Position numbers and translations under genes: made by a program. The notes under the pieces are model-generated. The model worked only from the letters and a program-made list of their open reading frames with translations. It was not told where the DNA came from and made no database searches. Source: Amycolatopsis palatopharyngis (GTDB taxonomy: Bacteria; Actinomycetota; Actinomycetes; Mycobacteriales; Pseudonocardiaceae). Taken from it: a stretch of DNA of 64,000 bases. Below, one piece after another: positions 37,151 to 45,606 of the stretch (position 1 is its first letter; every line of letters starts with the position of its first letter). The DNA lies in contig NZ_PQHZ01000001.1 in NCBI RefSeq assembly GCF_003385185.1, positions 1 through 64,000 of the forward strand. The letters run 5' to 3'.

Positions 37151-38493
37151 ATGGGCGCCGCCGGTGGCCCGATGAAGGTGAGCAGGAAGGCCGCGGCGGC
37201 GAGCATCGCCGGTCCAGAGTAGACCAGGAAGAGGCTGCCGAGCGGATACGTCGCCGCGACCCAGGCATAGCCCAGCGCGAGCCCTGCGAACCGCATCATG
37301 TTGTGGATTCCGAGTGCGGAGCCCCGTTCGGCGGCGGGTGAGCGCATGACGCCGAAGGCCGCGCTGCTCTGGACGGCGCCGATCCCGCAGCCGATGATCA
37401 GCAGGATCGCCAGAATCCAACCAGGACTGCCCATCCCCTTGACCGTGCTCGCCGACGCGAGCAGGAGCGGGCCCACCACGAGCGTGACAAGGCCGATGTG
37501 CAGCACGCGCCTCGGGGTGAGACGTTCCGCGATCCGCGAAGAGATCGGCGCGAACAGCGCCATGGCGGCTGCCAGTGCGAAGGTGATCGCCCCGATCACG
37601 CTGGGGCGCAGGTCGAGATCACGGCCCAGGTACAACGGCACCGTCACGATGACGACGCCCAGTGACGCCATCACCGTGGCCGCGGCCACGGTGCTGCGCA
37701 GGTACCGCGCCTCCACCAGCAGCCTCGGATCGACCAGAGCCTGCCTGCTGCGGCGGGAAAGCTGATGGTAGAGGGCGAGCAGCCCCAGTCCGAAAAGGAC
37801 CAGTGCGATCTCGAGGACGAGCGGGCCACCCTGCCCCGCCCAGGTGAACGCGACGACGAGGGAGCCGACCCCGCCGATCAGGGCCGCCATTCCGGCGACG
37901 TGCATGGGTGGCCGCCGGGGCCGCATATGTGGCACGAATCTGGCCAGCACGAGGGCCAACGCGACGGTGAGTACCGCGTGCACCACGAAGATCGAGCGCC
38001 ACCCCGTCGCGTCCGCGACCAGGCCGCCGAGTGGCGGGCCGATCGCCTGCCCGACCCCTATCGCCGAAGCCCAGGTCGCCATCACCCGCCCTCGCCGTGC
38101 GGCCCAGAAGGTGCCGAGAGCGTGCTGCACGACCGGCGGGATCGCCGAGCACGCCACCCCCTGCAGGCTCCGCATGAGCACGAGCACCCCGAGGTCGGGG
38201 CTCAGCGCCGCGCCCAGTTGGGCGACCGTCATGAGCCCCAGGGAGGCGAGCAGGAAGAGCTTGGCTCCGTACCGCTCGCACAGCCATCCGGCCAGCGGCG
38301 CGAACACCACCATCGCGACGGTGAACGCACTCACGGCGAACACGATCTGGCTGGCCGTGGCTCCGAGATCGTTCGCGATGTCGTTGATCGGCGCACTGAT
38401 GATCGTGCTCGAGAGCGTGCCGAGCGTCGTCGTGCCCAGCAGCGCGAGGTAGGCGATGCGACCGGGGCCGCCCGCGATGTCGCCGTGACTCAT
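37114..38493 (-). CDS. MFS transporter (drug/organic-acid type)
   Basis: A 459-residue major facilitator with about 12-14 hydrophobic segments; GTTTLGTLSSTIISAPINDI in helix 1 and WLCERYGAKLFLLAS in the first loop are typical of the EmrB/QacA-like group. It is the last gene of the TAXI-TRAP/CoA-transferase operon, and its ATG overlaps the CoA-transferase B stop (ATGA). It could export a by-product or import a related acid; direction cannot be read from sequence. Confidence 0.88.
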   Translation of the reverse strand: MSHGDIAGGPGRIAYLALLGTTTLGTLSSTIISAPINDIANDLGATASQIVFAVSAFTVAMVVFAPLAGWLCERYGAKLFLLASLGLMTVAQLGAALSPDLGVLVLMRSLQGVACSAIPPVVQHALGTFWAARRGRVMATWASAIGVGQAIGPPLGGLVADATGWRSIFVVHAVLTVALALVLARFVPHMRPRRPPMHVAGMAALIGGVGSLVVAFTWAGQGGPLVLEIALVLFGLGLLALYHQLSRRSRQALVDPRLLVEARYLRSTVAAATVMASLGVVIVTVPLYLGRDLDLRPSVIGAITFALAAAMALFAPISSRIAERLTPRRVLHIGLVTLVVGPLLLASASTVKGMGSPGWILAILLIIGCGIGAVQSSAAFGVMRSPAAERGSALGIHNMMRFAGLALGYAWVAATYPLGSLFLVYSGPAMLAAAAFLLTFIGPPAAPIQEPAPGDTSLR

Positions 38494-39284
38494 CGCAGGT
38501 ACAGGCGGACGGTGTCGATCTCCTCCCTGAGCAGCCGGACATCCTCCTCGCTCGGTGGCGGGGTCTCCGTCAGGTCGTCGGCGACCGCAAGCTCCCAGCC
38601 GGTCGCCTCCCTGACCCGCCGCACGCTCACTCCCGGGTGCAGGCTGCTGAGCTGGAACTCGCCGAACCTCTCCGGCCTGCGAAGCACGCCCAGCGGGGTG
38701 ATCAGGGTGGCGACGCCGAAGCCGGGAGGCATGGCCGCCCTGCTGTCCTCCCTAGCGCGAACCGGGCTCGGTGATGTGCAGAAGTCGAGTTCGGCGGGCA
38801 ACGCCCCGTGGTCGTGGCGGCGCAGGACGACAACGATCTCGCCGGCGTTGGGCATGATCTCGGCGGCTCCACCGGAGCCGGGGAGCCGGACGGTGGGTTT
38901 GTCCCACGGGCCGATGAAGGAGGTGTTGAGACTGCCGTAGCGGTCGACCTGGGCGGCGCCGAGGAACCCGACGTCCACATTGCCCCCCTGCAGCACGTAC
39001 CCGAACAGCGCCTGCATACTCACCACCGACTCCGCCCCGGACACGAGGACGAAGTCGGCGATCCCCTCGGCCATCGCCTCGGGATGCGCGCCGCACACCC
39101 CGGACTCGTAGATCAGTTCGAGATTCGGGTTGACCGTGCGCTTCGCGAGGTCGACGGCGAGGGTGGGCAGGCCGACCCCCGCGAACACGGTCCGTTTGCC
39201 CGCCAGTTCCCGTGCCGCGACCGCGGCGAGGAACTCGGTACTCGACGCCGCGACGGTCGACGTGCGCTCACCAGCCGCGGTCAT
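38490..39284 (-). CDS. CoA-transferase, subunit B
   Basis: A 264-residue class I CoA-transferase beta subunit (3-oxoadipate/glutaconate CoA-transferase family). The catalytic Glu is in LELIYESGVCGAHPEAMAEG, followed by SMQALFGYVLQGGNVDVGFLGAAQ and a C-terminal HPGVSVRRVREATGW. The ATG at 39284 overlaps the subunit A stop by 4 bp. It transfers CoA between an acyl-CoA and a free acid; in this operon the acid is probably the one taken up by the TRAP system. Confidence 0.9.
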   Translation of the reverse strand: MTAAGERTSTVAASSTEFLAAVAARELAGKRTVFAGVGLPTLAVDLAKRTVNPNLELIYESGVCGAHPEAMAEGIADFVLVSGAESVVSMQALFGYVLQGGNVDVGFLGAAQVDRYGSLNTSFIGPWDKPTVRLPGSGGAAEIMPNAGEIVVVLRRHDHGALPAELDFCTSPSPVRAREDSRAAMPPGFGVATLITPLGVLRRPERFGEFQLSSLHPGVSVRRVREATGWELAVADDLTETPPPSEEDVRLLREEIDTVRLYLR

Positions 39285-40204
39285 CCGAGCCTCCGCCCGT
39301 AGTCGACCTGTCCCGAGAGCCGCTCGGCGACGGCGACGGTGCGCCGCCGCTGTGGCCCGAGCTTGGCCAGATAGGCCTCCCGGTCCGGTACCCCGTAAAC
39401 CCAGTCGTCGAGCCACTGCCGAAGAACCGTTCTGTCCTTGCTGATCGCGGTCCACTCCCGATAGAAGGCGCCGTCCCGGTTGTTGTATCCCTGCGCGTAC
39501 GACGGGTGCGTGCCGCCGGGACAGCACACCACCGCGTCGACGGCATGCGACGGAATGATCGTCCGATTCGGATCGTCGCGAATCGTCGTCTCGTCGACCA
39601 CTTCCTCCACGACCACGATCGCGTGCTTGGCGGCGAACACCGCCTCCTGCTGGGCACCGAGAATCCCCCAGATCTGGACGTTGCCGAGCCGGTCGGCGCG
39701 CTGGGCTTGGACGATCGTGACGTCGGGCTTCAGTGGCGGCACCACATACACACCACCTTCGCCGTAAGGGCTCTCGACCAACCGGATCTTCGGGTTCAGC
39801 GCGGGAATGTCACTGCCCGCATAGGACCGCAACGGAAAGAACGGCAGCCCGGATGCGCCCGCCTGATAGCGGCAGAACATGCCGTAGTGGCTGTACTCCT
39901 CCAGTTCCAGCGGCTCGGGATCATGTGCCTCCACCCGCCTGCGAATCTCGTAGAGGGAGCCGGCCGAACCGCTCGCGAAGAAGGAGGCGACCAGCTTGCT
40001 GACACAACCGGCGGCGATCAACTGATCGGCGATGAGGTCCGGCGTCATCCGGCACAGTGTCAGGTCCCGCCTGCCCTGCCGGATGATCTCGTGGCCGGCC
40101 GCGAACGGGATGAGGTGGCCGAATCCCTCCAGGGCGACGGTGTCGCCGTCGTGCACGTACTCGGCGACCGCCTCCCCCATGCTCAGCACCTTGCCGTCCC
40201 TCAT
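39281..40204 (-). CDS. CoA-transferase, subunit A
   Basis: A 307-residue class I CoA-transferase alpha subunit resembling CatI/GctA: DGDTVALEGFGHLIPFAAGHEIIRQGRRDL at 19-48 (shown in part as VALEGFGHLIPFAAGHE), then LCRMTPDLIADQLIAAGC and the FFASGSAGSLYEIRRRVE block. It needs subunit B for activity. It overlaps the TRAP permease stop (ATGA) and subunit B by 4 bp each. The 3-oxoadipate relationship would also suit the aromatic genes at the left of the window, but those lie 38 kb away. Confidence 0.9.
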   Translation of the reverse strand: MRDGKVLSMGEAVAEYVHDGDTVALEGFGHLIPFAAGHEIIRQGRRDLTLCRMTPDLIADQLIAAGCVSKLVASFFASGSAGSLYEIRRRVEAHDPEPLELEEYSHYGMFCRYQAGASGLPFFPLRSYAGSDIPALNPKIRLVESPYGEGGVYVVPPLKPDVTIVQAQRADRLGNVQIWGILGAQQEAVFAAKHAIVVVEEVVDETTIRDDPNRTIIPSHAVDAVVCCPGGTHPSYAQGYNNRDGAFYREWTAISKDRTVLRQWLDDWVYGVPDREAYLAKLGPQRRRTVAVAERLSGQVDYGRRLG

Positions 40205-42201
40205 CGCGTCTCCCCCTGGGACGAGGCGGTCGCGGGTTCCTGGGCGGCGTCCCCCGCTCCGGAGTCGCCGTCCTCGGCTGCCGGTTCGGGTTCTGGTTCG
40301 GATTCAGGTTTCGGTTCTGGTTCTGGCGCGCGCAGCCGGAGGGCCACCACGAGTGCCACTCCCACGCCGAGCCCGAGCAGGCTGCTCGTCGTCTCCGGAG
40401 CGAGCATCGCCAGCCCGGTAAGGAGTCCGACGATCCGGGCGACGACCGGCATTCTCCGCTCCACGCCGATGAGCCAGCCCTCGAAGCTGCACGCCATCAG
40501 CACGACCCCGCCGATCGCCATCACCACGGAGAAGGCGATCTCGCCGGCGCTACCCCGTCCGACCAGCACGGGATTGAGCGCGAAGCAGAACGGGATGAGG
40601 TACTTCACCATGCCGAGACGCATGGCGGTGAGGCTTGTCGGTACCGGCCGTGTCCCCGCTATGCCCGCCGCCGCGAAGGACGCCAGCGCGACGGGCGGCG
40701 TGATGTAGGAGACCGTTGCCCAGTAGATCACGAACAGATGCGCCGCGATCGGGTCCACACCCAGCTCCACCAGCGCGGGTGCCATCACGATGGCGAGGAA
40801 GACGTACACGGCCGAAACGGTCATGCCCATCCCGAGCACGAACGAGGTCACGGCTCCGGCGATGAGGATCAGGAACACGTTGTCGCCCACGAGCGACACC
40901 AGTTCCCGCGCGAGGGAGAGGGATACGCCGGACATCGACAGCCCGCCGACGATCAGGCCGACGCCCGCGATGATCCCGAGGATCTCGGCGATGGTCCTGC
41001 CCGCGGCGAACAGCAGGTCCACCGCGCGCCGCGGCGTGAGCCGGTCGGTGCGCTGCACCACGGCCACCACCAGCAGCCCGGCGACGATGATGAACGGCGC
41101 CTGCCTTTCGTTGTGGTAGACCACCAGCATCGCCACCAGCGCGCCGAGGGCTGCCAGATACGGCCAGCCCTTGACCACCACCGGAATCAGCCGTGGGAGG
41201 TCCGCCCTGGGCAGACCGGCGAGGCGCGACTTGCCGGAGTAGGCGTCGATCTGGGCGTAGATCCCCAGGAAGTAGAGCAGCGCGGGAATGGCCGCGGCGA
41301 ACGCGACCTCGCTGTAGGGCACGCCGACGAAGGACACCATGAGAAACGCCGCGGTGCCCATGATCGGCGGCGTGATCGAACCGCCCGACGAGGCCGTGGC
41401 CTCGATGCCGGCCGCGTATCGGCCGGGGAAGCCGGACCGCTTCATCGCCGGGATCGTCATCGGCCCGGTGGTGAGCACGTTCGACACGGCGCTGCCGCTC
41501 ATCATGCCCATCGACGCCGAACTGGTCACCGCGACCTTCGCGGAACCACCTCGTGCGTGGCCGAAGAGTGACTGGGCGAGCTGGAAGAAGAAGGACGCTC
41601 CACCGGTGTGCTGCAGGACCACGCCGAACAGGAGGAACCCGACCAGGATGGTGCCCGCCGTCTGCAACGGAAGCCCCAGGATGCTGTCGACTCCGAGCAC
41701 ATGCATCCTGGCCGCACTGCTCAGGTCGAACTGGATGCCCTGCAGGAAGCCGATCGGCACCTCCGCGGCGAACAGGGGGTACACGGAGAAGATCAGGGCG
41801 ATGACGGTGACCGCGTTACCCGCCGCACGCCGCAGTGCCTCGAGAACGAGGGCCCACAACGCGAAGCTGAACGCGACCGCCACCGGTGGGGCGCTGTAGT
41901 CCCAGCCCAGGGTCACGATGTTCTCCGCATTGACCGCGAAGTACACGTTGATCGCACAGGTGGCCCCGAACAAGATCACGTCGTACCACGGAACCGCACT
42001 GTGGGCGGACTTGTGCGCGGGGAACAGCACGAAGACCAGCGGCAGGAAGATCGCCAGCAGGAGGTACAGGAACTGGTTCTGCAGCAGCGAACCGCCGAAC
42101 GGGTTCCAGAAGAAGACGTGGCTGATGGTGAGTGCCAGGCCCGCGACTGTGAAGAGAACGACCACCGTTCTCCAGAAGGTGTTGCACCGCTGCGTGGCCA
42201 T
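40201..42201 (-). CDS. TRAP transporter, fused permease (DctQM, TAXI type)
   Basis: A 666-residue fused small and large membrane subunit of a TAXI-type TRAP transporter, with more than 15 hydrophobic segments. The large-subunit signatures include SASMGMMSGSAVSNVLTTG and ATASSGGSITPPIMGTAAFL and the second-half GMGMTVSAVYVFLAIV. The C-terminus is a charged tail of Glu-Pro repeats (EPEPKPESEPEPEP) unlike other family members I recall. The ATG at 42201 has AGAGGA upstream. It works with the TAXI binding protein encoded 80 bp upstream. Confidence 0.92.
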   Translation of the reverse strand: MATQRCNTFWRTVVVLFTVAGLALTISHVFFWNPFGGSLLQNQFLYLLLAIFLPLVFVLFPAHKSAHSAVPWYDVILFGATCAINVYFAVNAENIVTLGWDYSAPPVAVAFSFALWALVLEALRRAAGNAVTVIALIFSVYPLFAAEVPIGFLQGIQFDLSSAARMHVLGVDSILGLPLQTAGTILVGFLLFGVVLQHTGGASFFFQLAQSLFGHARGGSAKVAVTSSASMGMMSGSAVSNVLTTGPMTIPAMKRSGFPGRYAAGIEATASSGGSITPPIMGTAAFLMVSFVGVPYSEVAFAAAIPALLYFLGIYAQIDAYSGKSRLAGLPRADLPRLIPVVVKGWPYLAALGALVAMLVVYHNERQAPFIIVAGLLVVAVVQRTDRLTPRRAVDLLFAAGRTIAEILGIIAGVGLIVGGLSMSGVSLSLARELVSLVGDNVFLILIAGAVTSFVLGMGMTVSAVYVFLAIVMAPALVELGVDPIAAHLFVIYWATVSYITPPVALASFAAAGIAGTRPVPTSLTAMRLGMVKYLIPFCFALNPVLVGRGSAGEIAFSVVMAIGGVVLMACSFEGWLIGVERRMPVVARIVGLLTGLAMLAPETTSSLLGLGVGVALVVALRLRAPEPEPKPESEPEPEPAAEDGDSGAGDAAQEPATASSQGETR

Positions 42202-42281
42202 CTGTGTTCCTCTCACGGGAGCGGTCGGGAGCTGGGAAGCGCCGGGGCAGAGTTGTTACCGCCCCGGCGTCCCGTACGGCG

Positions 42282-43403
42282 TCAGTTCGCGGGTAGGTGC
42301 TGGCTCTTCCACTTGGTCCAGGCCGAACCCAGGTCGCCGTCGCCCGCCTGCTGTACGAAGGTCTGCCACCCGTCGCGCAGCGCCGCACCGCGTTCGACCA
42401 GTTCGTCGTTGCGCTGCTTGGACTCCGGCGACCAGGCGTTCTGCTCCTGCAGGAACTTGACCAGACCGTCGTGGAACGGCACCTGCTTCGGCGCCTTCTG
42501 TGCCGACTCCAGTGCCCAGTCCGGTGTGGTGGCGGTGGTGCCGCGGTAGGCGTCGTGGTTGTCGTGGATGGCCTTGACCGTCTCGTAGACCAGCGCGGGG
42601 TCGGTGTCGGCGTAGGTCACCATCGGCACGGTGTAGATCAGGCCCTTGGCGCTCTCGCCGTTCTGCTGGCCGGGCGCGCCGGTGAACTCACCGATCTCGG
42701 TGGAGGGAGCGATCTTCTCCACCGCCTTCACCTTGTCCGGCGCGCTGTCGTCCATGCTCAGCCAGCGGACCGGGAACGCGCTCTCCAACTCGTACAACGA
42801 GGAGCCGTAGACCTGCTGGAAGAGGACGTCGAGCTTGCCTGCCTTGACCGCGTCGGCCTGCTCGCTGTAGCTCAGTTCGACCTTGTTCACGTCGTCCCAG
42901 GTGAGCCCGCCATAGGCGAGGAAGGCGGTGAGCTTGTTGTTCACCGAGGGGTTCGCACTGATGTACGGGAAGTTCTTTCCGCGCAGGTCCTCGAACGTCC
43001 TGATGTCCGAGTTGTCCCGTACGAGCAGACCGTGCGGCGCGATCGGGGTCCACACCACGCGCATGTCCTGCGGCCCCCAGTCCTTGGTGGCGAAGTCGTA
43101 GTCACCTTCGAAGGCGAAGATGTACTCGTCCCCGGTCCGGGCGATCTGGGCCTGTCCCTGCCGTAGCGGCGACAACCGGCCGACGGCGGTGTCCGAGGTG
43201 ATGATCCGGATCCGGGTGCCGTCGTTCGAGGTGATCGCATCTGCCACGGCCGCGACGTCGGCGTAGGTGTTCGTCCCGGTGCCGTAGGTGCTCCAGACCA
43301 TCTGGCTGCCCATCCCGGCATCGGAGGCGCCACCGGAGCCACACGACGAGATGACCACCGCCGCGGTCGCGATCATCGCCGCCAGGACACGTCGTTTCCC
43401 CAT
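42282..43403 (-). CDS. TAXI-family TRAP solute-binding lipoprotein
   Basis: A 373-residue extracytoplasmic binding protein. The N-terminus is a lipoprotein signal ending in VISSCGSGG (lipidated Cys about residue 21). The mature part shows the TAXI family features YGTGTNTYADVAAVADAI, GRLSPLRQGQAQIART and DIRTFEDLRGKNFPY. Known members bind organic acids or amino acids such as glutamate. It is the first gene of the operon and is divergent from the thioesterase gene across a 211-bp AT-rich regulatory region. The ATG is preceded by GAGGT. Confidence 0.92.
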   Translation of the reverse strand: MGKRRVLAAMIATAAVVISSCGSGGASDAGMGSQMVWSTYGTGTNTYADVAAVADAITSNDGTRIRIITSDTAVGRLSPLRQGQAQIARTGDEYIFAFEGDYDFATKDWGPQDMRVVWTPIAPHGLLVRDNSDIRTFEDLRGKNFPYISANPSVNNKLTAFLAYGGLTWDDVNKVELSYSEQADAVKAGKLDVLFQQVYGSSLYELESAFPVRWLSMDDSAPDKVKAVEKIAPSTEIGEFTGAPGQQNGESAKGLIYTVPMVTYADTDPALVYETVKAIHDNHDAYRGTTATTPDWALESAQKAPKQVPFHDGLVKFLQEQNAWSPESKQRNDELVERGAALRDGWQTFVQQAGDGDLGSAWTKWKSQHLPAN

Positions 43404-43506
43404 GCTGCTACCTCGGCATCTCATCGTTGAGGGGCTTCGCCTGGCTCTGGTCGTATACACCGGCCGGGCGTGTCTGGGGTCACTGTGCCCCCGCGCACGC
43501 AATATA

Positions 43507-43519
43507 TCCAATACTTAAT
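43507..43519 (-). promoter_or_regulatory. 13-bp motif shared with the promoter at 45563
   Basis: Read on the minus strand this is ATTAAGTATTGGA, identical to plus-strand bases 45563-45575. It lies 104-116 bp upstream of the TAXI gene and 96-108 bp upstream of the thioesterase gene, in an AT-rich island within GC-rich DNA. A shared regulator site is likely; the LysR protein encoded between the two copies is the obvious candidate. Confidence 0.5.
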
Positions 43520-43614
43520 ATCGCCCGGATCTTTCCGGTTTCGACATCAAAGCCATGCGCTACTGTCGGTTTCGGTCATATTTTTAATATTCAGCACCGA
43601 CTTTGGAGGGCGAA

Positions 43615-44523
43615 GTGGCGGCAACAGGGCCGACGACGACGTGGGGGACGCGTCCGGAGCTGTCCCTGGGACACCTCCTCGAACTGCTCGACCTCCAGCG
43701 TGTCCCGACCGAAGACGACGCACCCGCCGAGTTCCGGGGCCGGCCCCAGCTCCATCCCGCCGACCGGGTCTTCGGTGGTCTGCTGCTGGCCCAGGCACTG
43801 GTCGCCGCCGGGATGAGCGCACCCGAGCAGCACCGTCCCCTGGCACTGCACGCGGAGTTCCTGCAGGGGGTTCCCACCGATGAGGACCTGGTGTGGAAGG
43901 TGGAGCGAATCGCCGACGGACCGTCCATGACGGTGCGCAGGACGACGCTGGACGCGGCGGACGGCAGTGCGCGGTTCACGGCCACATCCCGGTGGGGCAC
44001 TCGCCGGGAGGATCTCGTCAGCTACTCCTCGCTTCGCCCCCTCGAAACGCCGCCGCCGGAGGACCTGCGGGATCTCGAGGACCGGTTCGGGGACGCGGAG
44101 GTACCCGTGTGGTGGCGCATGCGCAGGCCGGTCCACTTCCGCCACGTGCAATCACCTGCCTACACGGCCGCGGTGCTGCCCGAGCAGGAACACCAGTCGG
44201 TGTGGGTACGAGCGCGTGGCAGTGTGCCGGCGGATCCCGCCGTGCAAGCCGCGATCCTGGCGTACGTCTCGGACATGAGCATTCTCGAACCGGTGTTCCG
44301 TGCTCGCCGCTCAGCCAGACACGCTCCGGGAAGCCGGATCCTGAGCCTGAGCCATTTCCTCACCTTCCACGGCTCGGCCGACCTCTCGCAGTGGCACCAG
44401 CTCGACGCGAGGTGCAACACGGTGGCGCAGGGACGGGCGCTGGGATCCGGGGAGTTCTTCGACCGGGACGGGGCGCATCTCGCCTCGATCAACCAGCTGG
44501 CCCTCGTCAAGGTCGGCGAGTAG
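43615..44523 (+). CDS. TesB-like acyl-CoA thioesterase
   Basis: A 302-residue double-hotdog protein of the TesB/thioesterase II family with HPADRVFGGLLLAQALVAA in the first hotdog, RRTTLDAADGSARF, LAYVSDMSILEPV and a C-terminal LASINQLALVK with the conserved Gln. The position of the TesB active-site Asp (usually SLDH) reads SLSHFLTFH, with Ser in place of Asp, so activity may be altered. The GTG at 43615 has GGAGG five bases upstream. It is divergent from the TAXI-TRAP operon and may release free acid or rescue CoA. Confidence 0.87.
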   Translation: MAATGPTTTWGTRPELSLGHLLELLDLQRVPTEDDAPAEFRGRPQLHPADRVFGGLLLAQALVAAGMSAPEQHRPLALHAEFLQGVPTDEDLVWKVERIADGPSMTVRRTTLDAADGSARFTATSRWGTRREDLVSYSSLRPLETPPPEDLRDLEDRFGDAEVPVWWRMRRPVHFRHVQSPAYTAAVLPEQEHQSVWVRARGSVPADPAVQAAILAYVSDMSILEPVFRARRSARHAPGSRILSLSHFLTFHGSADLSQWHQLDARCNTVAQGRALGSGEFFDRDGAHLASINQLALVKVGE

Positions 44524-44528
44524 GAGCG

Positions 44529-45461
44529 CTACCGCTCGCCGGGATCGCCGGGGCCGGATTCATTCGCCAACGGCACGGGAAGCGCCGTCTCCGATGCCTT
44601 CAGCACCTCCCGCAGTGCGGGACTCTCGTCGTTGTCCCGCCAGGCGAGCCGGGCGTAACTGGGTTCCACCCCCTCCACAAGGCGCACCATGCGCAGACCG
44701 GCGTCGGGAACGTTCTCCACCGCGGTGTCGATCGAGAACGTGACACCCACCCCGGCGGCGACCAGCGCCATGACCGTCCACGAGTCGGGGGCGACCTGCA
44801 CGATGTCGGGGGCGAACCCGGCCTGGTAGCAGCTGCTGATGAAGGCGTCGCGAACGCTCGATCCGGGATCGGCGGGCAGGGCGATGAAGGGTTCGTCCCG
44901 GAGTTCGGCGACACTCACGATGTCCCTGTCCGCGAGCGGGTGCGCCGTGGGAACGACGAGGACGTAGTGCTCTTCCTGGACGATCCGGGACGCGATACCG
45001 GGCGGCGCGCTGTTCCATCGCACGATCGCCAGGTCCATCGAGCCTTCGATCACCTGCGCCAGGGCTTCGTACCCGTAGGTCACGCTGCGCAGGTTGAGCT
45101 CGATCCCCGGGTGCTGGCGCCGGACGAGCCTGGCGAGCCTGCCGATCAGCATGTGTGAGGACGGCCCGGCGAAACCGACGCGCACCCTCCCGGTCTCCCC
45201 CAGCCCCGCCGCCTTCACCGACGCACGGGCCACCCGGCAGCCGTCGAGGATGTCGCGCGCGGGCAGGACAAGGGCCTCCCCCGCCGACGTGAGCCGGACC
45301 GTACGTGTCGTCCGGTCGAACAGACGGGTGCCGAGGTCACGCTCGAGCTGCTGGATGATCCGGCTCAGTGGCGGTTGGGCGATGTGCAACCGTTCGGCGG
45401 CACGACCGAAGTGCAGTTCCTCGGCGACGGCGAGGAACGCCCGCAGCTGCTGTAGCTCCAT
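44529..45461 (-). CDS. LysR-type regulator (CbbR/CatR-like group)
   Basis: A 310-residue LysR-family regulator. The HTH covers residues 1-60 (RLHIAQPPLSRIIQQLERDLGTRLF), followed by an effector domain with GFAGPSSHMLIGRLARLVRR. The IAQPPLSR recognition helix is typical of the CatR/BenM-type subgroup that senses aromatic or dicarboxylic effectors. The ATG at 45461 follows a GTG at 45464. It lies between the thioesterase and an ACAD/CoA-transferase pair, and the 13-bp motif occurs on both sides of it, so it probably controls regions 7 and 8. Confidence 0.9.
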   Translation of the reverse strand: MELQQLRAFLAVAEELHFGRAAERLHIAQPPLSRIIQQLERDLGTRLFDRTTRTVRLTSAGEALVLPARDILDGCRVARASVKAAGLGETGRVRVGFAGPSSHMLIGRLARLVRRQHPGIELNLRSVTYGYEALAQVIEGSMDLAIVRWNSAPPGIASRIVQEEHYVLVVPTAHPLADRDIVSVAELRDEPFIALPADPGSSVRDAFISSCYQAGFAPDIVQVAPDSWTVMALVAAGVGVTFSIDTAVENVPDAGLRMVRLVEGVEPSYARLAWRDNDESPALREVLKASETALPVPLANESGPGDPGER

Positions 45462-45562
45462 CACCTCATTATTACCGCGCTGCGATCAACTACCCCGCTT
45501 TGCCTCCAGTCCGAGTCATGATCGAGACACACTTATCTCTCACGGGTAATGATCCACCGCTG

Positions 45563-45575
45563 ATTAAGTATTGGA
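45563..45575 (+). promoter_or_regulatory. 13-bp motif shared with the promoter at 43507
   Basis: ATTAAGTATTGGA, identical to the minus-strand copy at 43507-43519. It begins 44 bp upstream of the acyl-CoA dehydrogenase ATG and about 100 bp upstream of the divergent LysR gene. Position and identity suggest a common regulator for the TRAP/CoA-transferase operon and the ACAD/CoA-transferase operon. Confidence 0.5.
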
Positions 45576-45606
45576 CGCGCACAAACGACGGCCACAGAAT
45601 CCAGAT

